Positions 11,501 through 19,020 of a DNA stretch of 64,000 nt are shown here, piece by piece (the first letter of the stretch is position 1; the number at the start of each line of letters is the position of its first letter). Position numbers and translations under genes: made by a program. Origin of the DNA: Lewinellaceae bacterium (lineage in GTDB: Bacteria > Bacteroidota > Bacteroidia > Chitinophagales > Saprospiraceae); assembly GCA_020636375.1 (NCBI GenBank), contig JACJXZ010000014.1:62001-126000 (forward strand), written 5' to 3'. The notes beneath the pieces were generated by a model. It saw only the letters and a program-made list of their open reading frames with translations, was not told the origin of the DNA and did not search any database.

Positions 11501-12663
11501 ATCGTCCAGAATCCGCCCGGCAGGCTGTTGGGGGCGAGCCAGGCATTCATGTTCGCCACCGGGCTGGTTTCGCACAGGCCGGCGGGCGGGAACCAGAGTG
11601 CCTGCGGCAGGGGTTCGACGATGATGGGCAGGCTGAGCGTCTCGGTGCAGGGGCCCGAAGAGACCGTATAGGTGATGTTGTGGATGCCGGCGCCCCACTG
11701 CGAAGGGTCGAAGATGCTGGTGGGGATGCCGTTGACGGTCCAGGTGCCGCCGGGAGTAGCCTGGGGGGAGAGGTAGGTATTGAGGTTGACGGGGGGCGAG
11801 GCCACGCACAGGCCGGTGGGCGGGTTGAAGTCGGCGTTGAGCTGTATGACGGTGATGGTGACCTGGTCGGTGGCCTGGCAGAGTTCGCTGAAGAATAGGC
11901 CGTCGAGGCAGAAGTCGTTGCCGCTCAGGGCGGTATTCTGGTTGACGATGCAGATGGTGGCCGAGTTGCTGCCGCCGGAATTCCAGACGGCGTAGAACTG
12001 GTCCCACTGCCCGGGGGTAGGGGAGGCGCTGAAGATGCCGCCGAGTAGCTGGCCGTTGGCGGAGAACTGCAGCTGGGCCGGCGAGCTGGAGATGGCGGAG
12101 GCCACCCAGGTGCTGAAGGCGTAGTTGGTATTGGGCGTCACGGATACCGTCTGGCACAGCACTGCCTGGTTGGCCACACCCGCGCCGTTGACCACGAGCA
12201 TATTGCCGTCGCCGGAGATGTCGCCGAAGCTGGCGAAGTTGGTGTGGGTCAGGGCGGGGTTGGTGGACACGGCGTAGGTGCCTTCGGCGGAGAGCAGGCC
12301 AAAGGCGCCGCCGGTGCCGGGCACGTAGTTGCTGGTGAAATTGGTGAAGCCCTGGCTGAAGTCGCCGTTCACCATCTGGTTTTGGTTGGAAGCGCCGTTG
12401 ACGGTGACGGTGTAGGTGGTGGTGGTGTTCACGGTAGCCGTCGGGTTGGGGCTGTTGGGGTTGGACAGGCCGGTGGAGGGCGACCAGCTGACGTTCAGTA
12501 TTTGCCCGTTGACGTTGGCGTTGAGGTTGACGGGCTGGCCGGGGTTGCAGATGGTCTGGTCCGGGCCGGCGTTGACGGTGAGGTTGCAGGCCAGGCTGGG
12601 CTCGTGACTCCGCCAGGAGTTGGCAGATAATAACAACAGTAGCCAGCAGGTAAATGTGTTCAT
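5527..12663 (-). CDS. Giant exported PKD/Ig-like repeat protein with gliding-motility C-terminal domain
   Basis: 2378 residues from the ATG at 12663, chosen because it gives a clean signal peptide (MNTFTCWLLLLLSANSW); an upstream ATG at 12774 in the same frame lies inside a MITE-like repeat. Order: a PKD-like domain (NAGPDQTICNPGQ); a jelly-roll module resembling CBM4/9 (NGDFSQGFTNF ... NDFCLDG); long alternating Ig-like/PKD/FN3-like repeats; one SprB-type repeat near the end (CFQSNDGIIAIDSVNGGTPP); and a C-terminal CHU_C/T9SS type B domain (YIPNVFSPNGDGANDRF ... GWDGTFRGQPMNN ... ending DVVLMR). It is presumably secreted by T9SS and surface-bound, acting as an adhesin or in matrix or gliding. 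Nearly identical internal units lie at about 7290-9610. The ligand is not deducible. Confidence 0.9.
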   Translation of the reverse strand: MNTFTCWLLLLLSANSWRSHEPSLACNLTVNAGPDQTICNPGQPVNLNANVNGQILNVSWSPSTGLSNPNSPNPTATVNTTTTYTVTVNGASNQNQMVNGDFSQGFTNFTSNYVPGTGGAFGLLSAEGTYAVSTNPALTHTNFASFGDISGDGNMLVVNGAGVANQAVLCQTVSVTPNTNYAFSTWVASAISSSPAQLQFSANGQLLGGIFSASPTPGQWDQFYAVWNSGGSNSATICIVNQNTALSGNDFCLDGLFFSELCQATDQVTITVIQLNADFNPPTGLCVASPPVNLNTYLSPQATPGGTWTVNGIPTSIFDPSQWGAGIHNITYTVSSGPCTETLSLPIIVEPLPQALWFPPAGLCETSPVANMNAWLAPNSLPGGFWTINGSPSNGQFNPSFWGPGLHFVSYTAGTPPCLNDFMEFVEVSALPSANFTAPPEVCAQAGPILLNSWLEPGSSSGGTWTINGVPANVLDPETLGPGVYDIIYEVGTFPCQGIDQGTVIINAVPAPMPVCGPSTSNSITVNWPTVPGTSGYSVQVLSGQTGGSVTGTSFTLGGLSPGETVQLIVLADDGSGCPGTPSNPIQCSTLSCIAPEVVIATEAPRCADAPAFNLSVTVADTLPDGSWSGPGIVDSITGTFDPAVAGAGLHTVQFVTSSGDCPGQGEVTLEVLPVPVAEFTLPDTICLSDTALIEFTGMADPAASFTWNFGGGSSAAAPNDTLQPVHWTTPGQKIVSLQIEQDGCLSELFADTIEVQPRLQPPLVNCRSTENSVEFFWNPNPAVDSFLVTVLTPQGGTMVSDTSFLVDGLTPGDSVAISITALSATACPDTTVLASCIAEACPDITLDITPVPDICLDAATAPITLSATLSGGPADGAFAWQGPGITDGPAGLFDPAAAGTGMHTINLTYTRGSCSYSANTIITVLPTPVATFTAASPICLDGTSEVAFTGSAGGTATFDWDFDGGTATPADTFDVQWAAPGSYTIQLQIEEAGCISDIYTQTVQVADTLTTPTITCEATYTSVTFTWNRTPNAFAYSAVVTDGPAGTIISDTSLLVGGLQPGQSVSIGLTALSPTVCPSVTATATCAALPCPDVSLAIQPPADQCFGGSPFEIPLGVDIINDTGNGAITWSGAGIADPNNGRWRVNAGQVGQPNPIVATWTEDVCVVTDTAWLTVFANPTADFTVTPVICVEGQATVEYMGTATPGAAYDWDFDGATVISGSGAGPYQVQWDNPGNYSLSLQVEENGCSSEMETQSVTVDDILTPPTVQCEATYTSVLFSWNDTPNAASYQVQVTDGPQGAMLSNNSYLISGLQPGQEASIELTTLSANACPAVSTTATCAALPCPDVTLAIQPPADQCFGGTAFDIPLEIDILNDTGNGTLSWSGIGISNPNNAQWTVDGNQIGQLNPIAATWTEDVCVVADTAWLTVFANPTAEFTATPVICVEGQATVAYTGTATPGATYNWDFNGGTVISGSGAGPYQVQWDNPGNYTLSLQVEENGCFSETETQPVTVDDILTPPAIQCEATYTSVLFTWNNTPNASSYQVQVTDGPQGNMLSDNSYLIAGLQPGQEVSIELTTLSANACPAVNTTATCAALPCPDVTLAIQPPADQCFGGTAFDIALEIDILNDTGNGSLSWSGIGITDPNNAQWTVDGSQIGQPNPIVATWTEDVCVVADTAFLNVFANPTADFTATPVICVEGQATVAYTGTATPNAIYSWDFDGGAVISGSGAGPYQVQWPAAGNYTISLQVEENGCFSEPSAQNVQADPLLQVPVVACQPSFGSVLFTWNTVANASGYQASGAGTMLSDTSYLEEGLLPGEEATITVTALSANACPAASTEASCNGLLCPDATVSLSVTPFLCAGEEAQLDIEFFGDGGPYDLTLFIDGQPTALSGVEEGYTMTLPLTQTTLFSLQDITDAGHPNCSLPSPPSVTAVVRQPVTAGTPGDPFELCSRTNTAIQLSSLLEGEQSGGAWSFAGGPALLPGSFNPTGDSFLPGQQPAGTYLFTYYVQAQAPCPNDSARVRVIIEERPVADAGEDITLSCTFNVGSLGGSGTSMGPGLQYTWTSDDDVDIMVPGQPFIDAGQPGTYTLTVLNTQNGCSDTDQAVVDSEIAFLVPHASVSPISCFQSNDGIIAIDSVNGGTPPYRYSLNGGPFGGSASFVPLGPGVYDIVVQDATGCQAELQFQLAEPDEMQVVLVANFPGEDNVIQIGDSILVQALVNIPAEQVGKVFWQPDSLGCDTCLTAIFTPQLSTYFSVLVTDINGCSAEDRELVVVNKQYNVYIPNVFSPNGDGANDRFMIFAGKEVKEVQSFKVFTRWGEPVFEDAGFQPNNPAHGWDGTFRGQPMNNAVFAYFAEIEMVDGQVVVFKGDVVLMR
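7290..9610 (-). repeat. Tandem ~762-bp coding repeats inside the giant PKD gene
   Basis: The same block recurs at about 7290, 8053, 8815 and 9579, a spacing of roughly 762 bases (254 residues). Each unit carries the strings QCEATYTSVLF, VQVTDGPQG, LQPGQE, LSANACPA, CPDVTLAIQPPADQCFGG and TVFANPTA(D/E)F. The two middle units are almost identical at nucleotide level, while the outer units are more diverged. This suggests recent internal duplication or gene conversion, and a place where copy number may vary or assembly may collapse. Confidence 0.8.
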
Positions 12664-12730
12664 AACTGGTGGTTGTATGGGTGACTGAAGGTTGCCGGGG
12701 TTCTGCGGTCTGGCGTTGGGGGGTTGTTGT

Positions 12731-12898
12731 TTAGAGCTTGTTTGGAGGCCAACCTTCGAGCTAAAAAAGGCCATTTTTTCGGTGATACTTCGTTCTTTCT
12801 CTTGGCCGTACCTCCGGGTACGCCCTTCAAAAAACGCCTCGTCTCACCAAAAAACTGACTCTTTTCGCTTTCAAATCCGACCTCCAAACAAGCTCTTA
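12731..12898. mobile_element. MITE-like element, copy 1 (GAGCTTGTTTGGAGG inverted repeats)
   Basis: Terminal repeats TTAGAGCTTGTTTGGAGG and CCTCCAAACAAGCTCTTA bound about 168 bp with no ORF. The interior contains a GCCGTACCTCCGGGTACG hairpin. Related ends (AGAAGCTGTTTGAATTT) bound a 165-bp copy at 29933-30097 and a 55-bp remnant at 59229-59283. Size, inverted ends and lack of coding sequence fit a non-autonomous MITE. No transposase with matching ends is visible here. Confidence 0.6.
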
Positions 12899-13002
12899 GA
12901 AAGTTTTGGGAGATAGTGAGGGTAAAGATATGGAATTGGCAGTGATTTTTACAAAAGGCTTTTCTGGAGAAGCTTGACCGCTTAACCGCAACATATTATT
13001 AT

Positions 13003-13176
13003 AATGCCCAGATGCCCAGCCGCATGGCGCGGGAGGTGCGTAAGGTCAACCAGGCGGGGCTGATGCTGGTGAAGAAGGCGATGGAGAAGTTGCAGCTGTC
13101 GGCGCGGGCGTATGATAGGATATTGAAGGTGGCCTGGACGGCGGCGGATTTGGGGGAGGGGAGTTTCAAGCTTTAA
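13003..13176 (+). pseudogene. Orphan C-terminal fragment of ComM/YifB (Mg-chelatase-like AAA protein)
   Basis: The plus strand encodes 57 residues (NAQMPSRMAREVRKV ... LVKKAMEKLQLSARAYDRI ... then stop). This matches the end of ComM/YifB-type ATPases, whose C-termini read like NAQMPSR ... LSARAYDRILKVARTIADL. No upstream ComM sequence is present: the frame hits a stop about 50 bases upstream and homology begins abruptly at NAQ. The usual VARTIADL reads VAWTAADL, consistent with loss of constraint. In intact form this family works in DNA uptake/branch migration. Here it is a remnant between a MITE and the WG-repeat gene, probably left by a rearrangement. Confidence 0.75.
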
Positions 13177-13215
13177 GAAACTTTCAGCGGAGGACGCAGG
13201 TAAGTTTCTCAAAGC

Positions 13216-15507
13216 TTAGTTCTTATAGGGATTCATCCGCCACTCCGGTGTCAGCGGCCGCTTCCGCCAGAACTGAGCGGGGTTGACGCCGCTCCGGAAT
13301 TCGTTGCTGTGCAGGATTTTGGGCTTTTCTTCTTCGAAGCTGTCCCAATACTGCAACTCTGCCCTCAGGCGGGTAGAGTACTCACCGCTGTATTTCGGTG
13401 CGGTAAAAGCCCAGAAATGGCCGGGTGGCAGGAAGGCCGTGCCGTAAGTATAGCTACACCAACTGTCGGGCAGGTATTCGATGTCCCGCCATTCGCCACT
13501 TTTGTCCAGGGCCTGGATCTTGAGATAGAGGCAGCCGTATGGAGCTTCGAAGAAGACGGTGTCCTGGGTGGTGTTGGCCAGGTAAAGTTGAAAGCCCTCG
13601 TAGGTTTCATTCCAGGGGCCGCGTTCCTGCAGGCGGGCTACCAGGGTCATGGTTCCGTTTTGAAAACCTTGACTGTCGGTGGTCTCCTGGAAAACGTTGC
13701 GGGTACTATTCATACCTTCTCTGCCGTCCGGGTCCTTCCGGGAAGGCAAAGAGGCGGGGTAAAGCCCCAGGTTCATGTAATCGATGTCGAGGGGCAGCAA
13801 GGCGGCATTACTGTCCCGGGGCGGCTCCCGCCAGAGGTATCGCCCCTGCTTGCCGATGTAGCCGTAGCGCCCTGATTCCATGGCCAGGAGTACATCCTCA
13901 TGGGGAGGCAGGGTAGTAATTTCGTGAAACTGAGGCTCCACCAACACGCCCTTTTCCGGGTCCCAGAATCCAAAGAGGTAACCGTTTCGCGTAGAGGTGT
14001 CTCTTCTGAAGAAAAGCAGGCGTTTTCCCTGCCGCACGGCAGAGCCGCGCTCATTGTCGTATTTCAGTGGCCCGGCTACAACGGCGCCGGAGGTGTCAAT
14101 ACTGCACCACCCCTCTCGGGTTTTTACAAAAAAAATCCCGTCCTCGAACAGTTCCTGGGGTTCGGCCGCCCAGTTGCTGTAGATGATGTATTCGTAAGTA
14201 TCGGCCCCCACCTGCCTGCCCTGCTTGTCGATCATTATCCAAAACCCGCCAATGTCTTTGGCGAATGCCCTGCCCTGGCCGAAAAGGGTCAGTTCCTCCC
14301 AGTCCTGGTTACTGAACACGACCTGGCCGTTGGTATTGACCGCCCCGACGTAAGAGACGCGCTCCGGGCGAGGCCAGGTTCTCAAAGAATCGGGGTCAAT
14401 AAGGTAGATCTTTACATCTGCCAGCCCTTCAGAAAAGGTTTTTATGCGGTAGTTCAATTTCCATTCCTTTTCCGGGATGGTGAATTTCAGGTTGCCATTA
14501 GCGTCTATAACCCCCTGCTTGTATTTTTCCTCCGGTGAAAGTTCAACAATTGCCAGCCCGTTATTGAAATAGGAAATATCCCGGTACAGGCCGAAGGGTA
14601 CGGCAAATACTCCGCTGGTATCGATGGCGCCAACCTCCCAAACGGCTTCTTCCCCTAACCCCGGATAAGGGTTGTGCCCTGGTCCCTGCACCACAGTCCG
14701 CCCGTCGGAGAATGGCATGATCGACCAGAAAACCGTATCGGCCAGGAGCTGCCCCTCCCGGTTGATGAGGCCGTATTTTCCGGATACCGCTTTTACAATG
14801 GCATAGCTGTGCGGCCCAAAAGCCTCGATCTCCTCAAAAGGATGCTCGAAGAGGATCTGCCCGAAACGGTTGATGAAGTAAGGCTTGCCTTCCAAGTACA
14901 CCCGGGCGATCCCATCCTCGAAAGGTTCGGCGTAATCGAACCGGGGTTCAATGGTGAACTGTCCGCCCGGGCCGATGTAACCATACGTGCCCCGCGAGCG
15001 CACCGGCGCCAGCCCCTCGGCAAAGCTTCCGGCAGCCCGGTAGCGAGGTGACAGAATGACGTTGCCCTTATCGTCCACATAGCCCCACTTCCCCTCTACC
15101 ATGATGGGAAACAACGCAGGGCTAAGCCCGCTCAACAGCGCCCGGATAAAGGGCGCATCGCCCAGGGCAGCCAGATAGGCTTTTTTCAGCCGGGCCTGGC
15201 CTTCCGCATCCAGTTCCCCCAGCCCCTGGCCGATGGCCTGATCAAAAAAGGAGAACTCCCAACCGAACAGGGGGATGATCATTTTCCAGTCCCGAGAGTG
15301 GTTGTCCAGCCGGCTGCTGCCTGCCGCCTCCCGAACGGCCTGTTCGATGGCCTCCCGGCTGAGGTTACGGCGGAGCATCCGGGCCACTATGCCCGACAGT
15401 TCCAGCCTTTGCCCTTCTGAGATCCATCCTATAGCGTTGTCGATCTGGGATCGGCCGTTCTGGGTGATAGCCAGGAAGAGGAGGAGGGCGAGGGCAGTTC
15501 GTCGCAT
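13216..15507 (-). CDS. Exported WG-repeat protein
   Basis: 763 residues with a signal peptide (MRRTALALLLFLAITQNG). After an N-terminal helical region (about residues 20-130) there are around nine WG-type repeats, for example KWGYVDDKGNVILSPRY, YGYIGPGGQFTIEPRF, KYGLINREGQLL and RYGYIGKQGRYLW. Each follows the aromatic-G-hydrophobic-D/N-xxG pattern. The last 150 residues lack repeats and look like a separate beta domain. No sorting signal or membrane segment is seen at the C-terminus. WG repeats form beta-rich arrays of unknown general function in Bacteroidota and beyond. The gene stands alone. Downstream (13177-13215) is only the end of the ComM fragment. Confidence 0.85.
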   Translation of the reverse strand: MRRTALALLLFLAITQNGRSQIDNAIGWISEGQRLELSGIVARMLRRNLSREAIEQAVREAAGSSRLDNHSRDWKMIIPLFGWEFSFFDQAIGQGLGELDAEGQARLKKAYLAALGDAPFIRALLSGLSPALFPIMVEGKWGYVDDKGNVILSPRYRAAGSFAEGLAPVRSRGTYGYIGPGGQFTIEPRFDYAEPFEDGIARVYLEGKPYFINRFGQILFEHPFEEIEAFGPHSYAIVKAVSGKYGLINREGQLLADTVFWSIMPFSDGRTVVQGPGHNPYPGLGEEAVWEVGAIDTSGVFAVPFGLYRDISYFNNGLAIVELSPEEKYKQGVIDANGNLKFTIPEKEWKLNYRIKTFSEGLADVKIYLIDPDSLRTWPRPERVSYVGAVNTNGQVVFSNQDWEELTLFGQGRAFAKDIGGFWIMIDKQGRQVGADTYEYIIYSNWAAEPQELFEDGIFFVKTREGWCSIDTSGAVVAGPLKYDNERGSAVRQGKRLLFFRRDTSTRNGYLFGFWDPEKGVLVEPQFHEITTLPPHEDVLLAMESGRYGYIGKQGRYLWREPPRDSNAALLPLDIDYMNLGLYPASLPSRKDPDGREGMNSTRNVFQETTDSQGFQNGTMTLVARLQERGPWNETYEGFQLYLANTTQDTVFFEAPYGCLYLKIQALDKSGEWRDIEYLPDSWCSYTYGTAFLPPGHFWAFTAPKYSGEYSTRLRAELQYWDSFEEEKPKILHSNEFRSGVNPAQFWRKRPLTPEWRMNPYKN

Positions 15508-15807
15508 GGGGTCAAATTAAGCGCTTTCCGTTTCAAGGTACGTGGTTTTAGGCAAACGGGCAAGGGGTGAGGATAGCGGAGTGTCTGATCCACTGCCTGT
15601 CCTGTTTCGGATGCGGTGCGCCGGGGAGATATTCACGGGCTGATTGTTGGATGGTTGAACGGTTGCGGGGCGACTTTAAGTTTTGACGATCTCATGCGAC
15701 AAAAAGATTTATAAAAAAGTTCATTGACATATGTTCAGGTTATAGAAATACATTGTCAGCCCAAGCCAGGCGGTGGACCCCAGGATATTTCCATGTATTT
15801 CTCTATT

Positions 15808-16794
15808 TCAGCCCGTATGGCTGCCCTGTCTCCTCCCCGTCGGCAGCCCTTTGTTCTTTTCCAGGATGATTTCCGCCGCTACGCTGACGGCGATCTCCAT
15901 AGGCGTTTTGCTGTAAATGTCCAGTCCGATGGGAGCGTGTATCCATTGCCAGTGCGATTCGGTGATGCCGTAGGCACGGCCTTCCTTTTTCATCTCTTCG
16001 ATTTTGGCGTAGCTGCCCATCAGGCCCAGGTAGAAGAAGCGCTTGTCGCACAACTGCCGGAAGAGTACCATATCCGGCCGGTAGCCGAAGGTCATGATCG
16101 CCACGTAGGCTGTTTCATCCTCCGGGAGGTAGTCGGTTATCTTTTCGTAGTCCACCACTTTTTTTTCATGGGCAAAGGTATTGGCCTGCATGGTGTTGAG
16201 TCCCGGGCGGTCGTCGTAGACGATGACGTAGAAGCCCAGGCGGCGCATCACTTCCGAAAGGGCCGTACCGACGTGGCCGCCGCCCAGGATGTGGATCACC
16301 GGGGCTTGGCCCAGGATTTCGGCATAGGCCCAGCGTTCGTCATTCTGGTAAACGAAGCCGGGAGGGGGCGCTCCGGCGGCGGGCAGGAGTTCCCAGCCCT
16401 GGGGGCGGATCAGCAGGCAGGTTTCCCCTTTGTTCTTAAACGCTTCCACAGCCTGCCGGGCTCGTTCCTCCTGCTCCGGCAGGATAGGCACGAAGGCGAC
16501 GGCCTGCCGCCCCGAGCAGATCATGCCCGACTGGTCCCGGGCGTGTTCCTTGTCGTGGTATTGCTGTTTGAGGAAGATTCGGTAGTCCTTTTCCCGCAGC
16601 AGGGCCCGGGCATACTCCACCAGTTTATGCTCCATGACGCCCCCGCCGATGGAGCCGGCCATCTGCCCGGTTTCGCTGACTGCCATCCGGAAGCCCTGCC
16701 GGCCGGGCGAGCTGCCGTGGCTGTCGACGACGCAGAGGAGCAGGACGGGCTGCTGGCGGAGAAGGTTGTCGTGGATGAAGGTCCATACTTTCAT
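15808..16794 (-). CDS. xdhC: XdhC/CoxI-family protein (molybdenum cofactor maturation of xanthine dehydrogenase)
   Basis: 328 residues from the ATG at 16794; an upstream in-frame ATG at 16857 would add 21 atypical residues. The N-terminal XdhC/CoxI domain shows SHGSSPGRQGFRMAVSETGQ and GSIGGGVMEHKLVE (residues 25-60) and the MICSGRQ cysteine motif (about 91-97). The C-terminal Rossmann domain carries HILGGGHVGTALSE (168-181), then YDDRPGLN and MGSYAKIEEMKKEG. XdhC binds the molybdenum cofactor and promotes its sulfuration and insertion into xanthine dehydrogenase. The neighbours downstream on the same strand (17463-19887) also belong to urate breakdown, which supports the assignment. Xanthine dehydrogenase itself is not in the window. 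The 300 bases before 15808 hold nothing recognisable. Confidence 0.9.
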   Translation of the reverse strand: MKVWTFIHDNLLRQQPVLLLCVVDSHGSSPGRQGFRMAVSETGQMAGSIGGGVMEHKLVEYARALLREKDYRIFLKQQYHDKEHARDQSGMICSGRQAVAFVPILPEQEERARQAVEAFKNKGETCLLIRPQGWELLPAAGAPPPGFVYQNDERWAYAEILGQAPVIHILGGGHVGTALSEVMRRLGFYVIVYDDRPGLNTMQANTFAHEKKVVDYEKITDYLPEDETAYVAIMTFGYRPDMVLFRQLCDKRFFYLGLMGSYAKIEEMKKEGRAYGITESHWQWIHAPIGLDIYSKTPMEIAVSVAAEIILEKNKGLPTGRRQGSHTG

Positions 16795-16968
16795 GGGAGG
16801 TGGTTTTATGTACTGTGGGTGAGGTGCATACAACTGGACATTTTCTGGGTTGTGCATTCGTGTATTCGTGTATAAGAAATTGGCTTACAGGCACATGCAC
16901 AAATACATCTCGTTCCCGCAGGGCTACGGCTTACACACATCTTTAGAGTACTTGTGTGTGAATTCTAG

Positions 16969-17200
16969 CCCCGTAGGGGCGGAAGCTCATTGCCAGGGCC
17001 GCGAGGCCCTGGTTTAAAAGCCCAGCGGCCGGGGAGTCCTGTAAGGACGACAGATTTGCGCGAAAAGAAGCCGGGGCGGTTTCCAGCCCAGCGGGATCAC
17101 CCCACAGGCACCGGGGCTGTCGTCCTTACAGGACTCCCCAGCTACCTGGCCTTAAAACCAGGGCCGATGGCCCTGGCAAGGAGCTAAAATCCCTACGGGA
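16969..17200. repeat. 232-bp imperfect palindrome
   Basis: Nested arms: CCCCGTAGGG/CCCTACGGG outside, TTGCCAGGGCC/GGCCCTGGCAA inside, then GGGGAGTCCTGTAAGGACGA facing TCGTCCTTACAGGACTCCCC. There is no ORF. It lies between xdhC and the CitE-like gene. Its size and nested symmetry resemble other long palindromes at 30987-31164 and 31976-32236, but the sequence differs. Confidence 0.6.
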
Positions 17201-17462
17201 TTGACGCAGGACACTGCCGCGCAAGGCACTGCAGCCCTGTGGCTGCTAAGCCCTTAGAAAAGCTGGGGTAAACTTATGTGTTCCCATATCAAAATTTTCG
17301 GTTCTATTATAATTGGGGGTCAGGCAGTATTTGCGATGTCTGATTTGCGATTTTTGACCGTCTCATTCGAGCCGGTTAAAATTTTTGATTTACTCAACCG
17401 CAGGCTGCACGGCGGCGGCTCTTCCGGGCACATCGCACATCGCACATCACACATCAAAATTT
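17201..17462. other. Intergenic stretch with simple-sequence inverted repeats
   Basis: TGCGATGTCTGATTTGCG faces CGCACATCGCACATCACAC, and TCAAAATTTTC occurs in the same orientation near both ends. No gene, terminator or promoter could be supported. It separates xdhC from the rest of the purine group. Confidence 0.35.
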
Positions 17463-18896
17463 TCACAGCTCCCTTTTCCGGTTTTCCAATATCGTCTTAA
17501 ACGACCGGCTCCGGATTTCCTCCAGCGTCAGCCCGGTGGCCATCACTTCCTCCTCGGTGATGGCGCCGCTGTTCAGGGCGCGCAGGAAGTAGTTGAGCAG
17601 GCCCTGTCCGGTGGCGGCGTCGTCGAACACGTCGCCGATGAGGGTGGCGCGGGCGGCCTGGTCGATGAAGGCGCGGAGGCGGTTGCGGGCGTCGTGGTAG
17701 CTTTCCAGGAAGAAGGCGTAGACGGCGGCGTAGCGCATCGGCAGCTGGGCGGGGTTGAGGTCCCACCCCTGGTAGTAGCCGTTGCGGAGGGAATGGCGGA
17801 TATGGCCGTATCCCTTCCGCCAGGCGCGGTGGACGACCCGGGTGTTTTCGGCGATCTGTTCCGCCGTCAGGCCCTGGCCCCGGTGCGGGCCGATGGGCAT
17901 GGTGTTGGTGGCGCCGTCCGACAGCCAGATGCCGGTCTGCGCCAGGGCCACCTTGGTCATGTGGTGGGCGAAATCGCAAACCGGGTGGTCCATCTCCTGG
18001 TAGCGGGCAGTGATGTTGCAGGCGGCGGTGTAGTCGTAAGTGCCGAAGTGCATGGCCACGCAGCGCCCCCGAGCAGCGCGGACGAGGCGGTAGAGCGGGT
18101 TGGCCCCCTGGGCATCCATGATGGACTGGGTGGTTTCGACCATCATTTCCATTTTCAGGGTTCCGTCGTCCAGGGCGAAGGCGTCTTCCAGCAGCTCGAA
18201 GAACTGCACCAGCGCTTCCGGCTGTTCGGGGATGGTGACCTTGGGCAGCATGACCACGAAGTTGTCCGGCAGTTTCCCGTTGGTTTCCATCATCAGGGCG
18301 GTGAGGAAGAGGTCGAGCGTGCGCGCGCCCCGTTCTTTCATCTCCTCGGTGAAGGGCTTGATGCGGATGCCGATAAAGGGGGGCAGGGTATTTTCGGCCA
18401 TGCCCCGGGCCACCTCCCGTGCGGCCTGCAGGGCGGTTTGGTCCTCTTCGTCGTTGGGGCGGTTGCCGAAGCCGTCCTCGAAGTCGATGCGGAAGTCTTC
18501 GACCGCTTCCGTGCGCAGCTTGCGCAGGGTTTTATGATACACTTCGAAGGACAGCCAGCCGGGGTGGTTTTTCCGCTCCCCGGCGCTCCTGGCCTGCAGT
18601 TCCGCCTCCAGTTCCCGGACGGCGGAAGGTTCTTCCGGCAGCGCTTCGGCCCCTTCAAGCTGGAAAATACGGCCGAAGGTGGCGAAATCGGGAGCGTACA
18701 GCTGCATGGCCTCCAGGGCTTTTTTTGCCAGCACCCCGGCGGTGTTGTAGCGGAACAGGCCGGCGCCGCCGTAGACGGTATGCACGGGCTGGCGGTCGGG
18801 CCGTTCGCCGGGGTAGAGGGCCCGGAAGGCCTGGTTGGCCTGGCCGAGCTGGTAAAAGATGGCGTGTTTGTTGGCGTCTGGTATGGATCGTTGCAT
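17463..18896 (-). CDS. CitE/HpcH-aldolase-like protein (DUF6986-type) in purine-catabolism cluster
   Basis: 477 residues from the ATG at 18896; in-frame upstream sequence is a simple repeat, so a longer start is rejected. Motifs of the HpcH/HpaI-CitE superfamily are visible in order: DFRIDFEDGFG (metal-binding acids), VMLPKVTIPEQ, LKMEMMVETTQSIMDA and AMHFGTYDYTAACNI. The N-terminal string PDRQPVHTVYGGAGLF is, from memory, typical of the DUF6986 group found next to urate-degradation genes in several phyla and sometimes labelled PEP kinase or aldolase without proof. It lies 124 bases downstream of the uraD-uraH fusion on the same strand, so a role in disposing of a purine-ring product is plausible but unproven. 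It is not a canonical malate synthase. Confidence 0.7.
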   Translation of the reverse strand: MQRSIPDANKHAIFYQLGQANQAFRALYPGERPDRQPVHTVYGGAGLFRYNTAGVLAKKALEAMQLYAPDFATFGRIFQLEGAEALPEEPSAVRELEAELQARSAGERKNHPGWLSFEVYHKTLRKLRTEAVEDFRIDFEDGFGNRPNDEEDQTALQAAREVARGMAENTLPPFIGIRIKPFTEEMKERGARTLDLFLTALMMETNGKLPDNFVVMLPKVTIPEQPEALVQFFELLEDAFALDDGTLKMEMMVETTQSIMDAQGANPLYRLVRAARGRCVAMHFGTYDYTAACNITARYQEMDHPVCDFAHHMTKVALAQTGIWLSDGATNTMPIGPHRGQGLTAEQIAENTRVVHRAWRKGYGHIRHSLRNGYYQGWDLNPAQLPMRYAAVYAFFLESYHDARNRLRAFIDQAARATLIGDVFDDAATGQGLLNYFLRALNSGAITEEEVMATGLTLEEIRSRSFKTILENRKREL

Positions 18897-18928
18897 AGGG
18901 GAATTGTTGGGCCGTCTCTGTGAGCCGG

Positions 18929-19019
18929 TTAATATTGTTATATTGTTATATTGTTGATGCCGCCCACCGCCCGCCGTCTGCCGTCTGCCGTCCACCGTCC
19001 ACCGTCTGCCGTCCGCCGT
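18929..19019. repeat. Low-complexity repeats TTATATTG and CCGTCTG/CCGTCCA
   Basis: Two simple repeats abut: three to four TATTGTTATATTG words (18929-18956), then about six heptamers of CCGTCTG/CCGTCCA/CCGCCGT (18960-19019) running up to the stop of the gene starting at 19887. TATTGTTATATTG words recur at 30889-30981, so this is a dispersed simple-repeat type in this genome. Confidence 0.6.
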
Positions 19020-19020
19020 C

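Noticed and set aside
8896..11898. A 1000-codon plus-strand open frame
   Set aside because: It is a GC-rich shadow of the giant PKD gene. The repeats it shows are the mirror of the real protein repeats and no motif or start context is credible.
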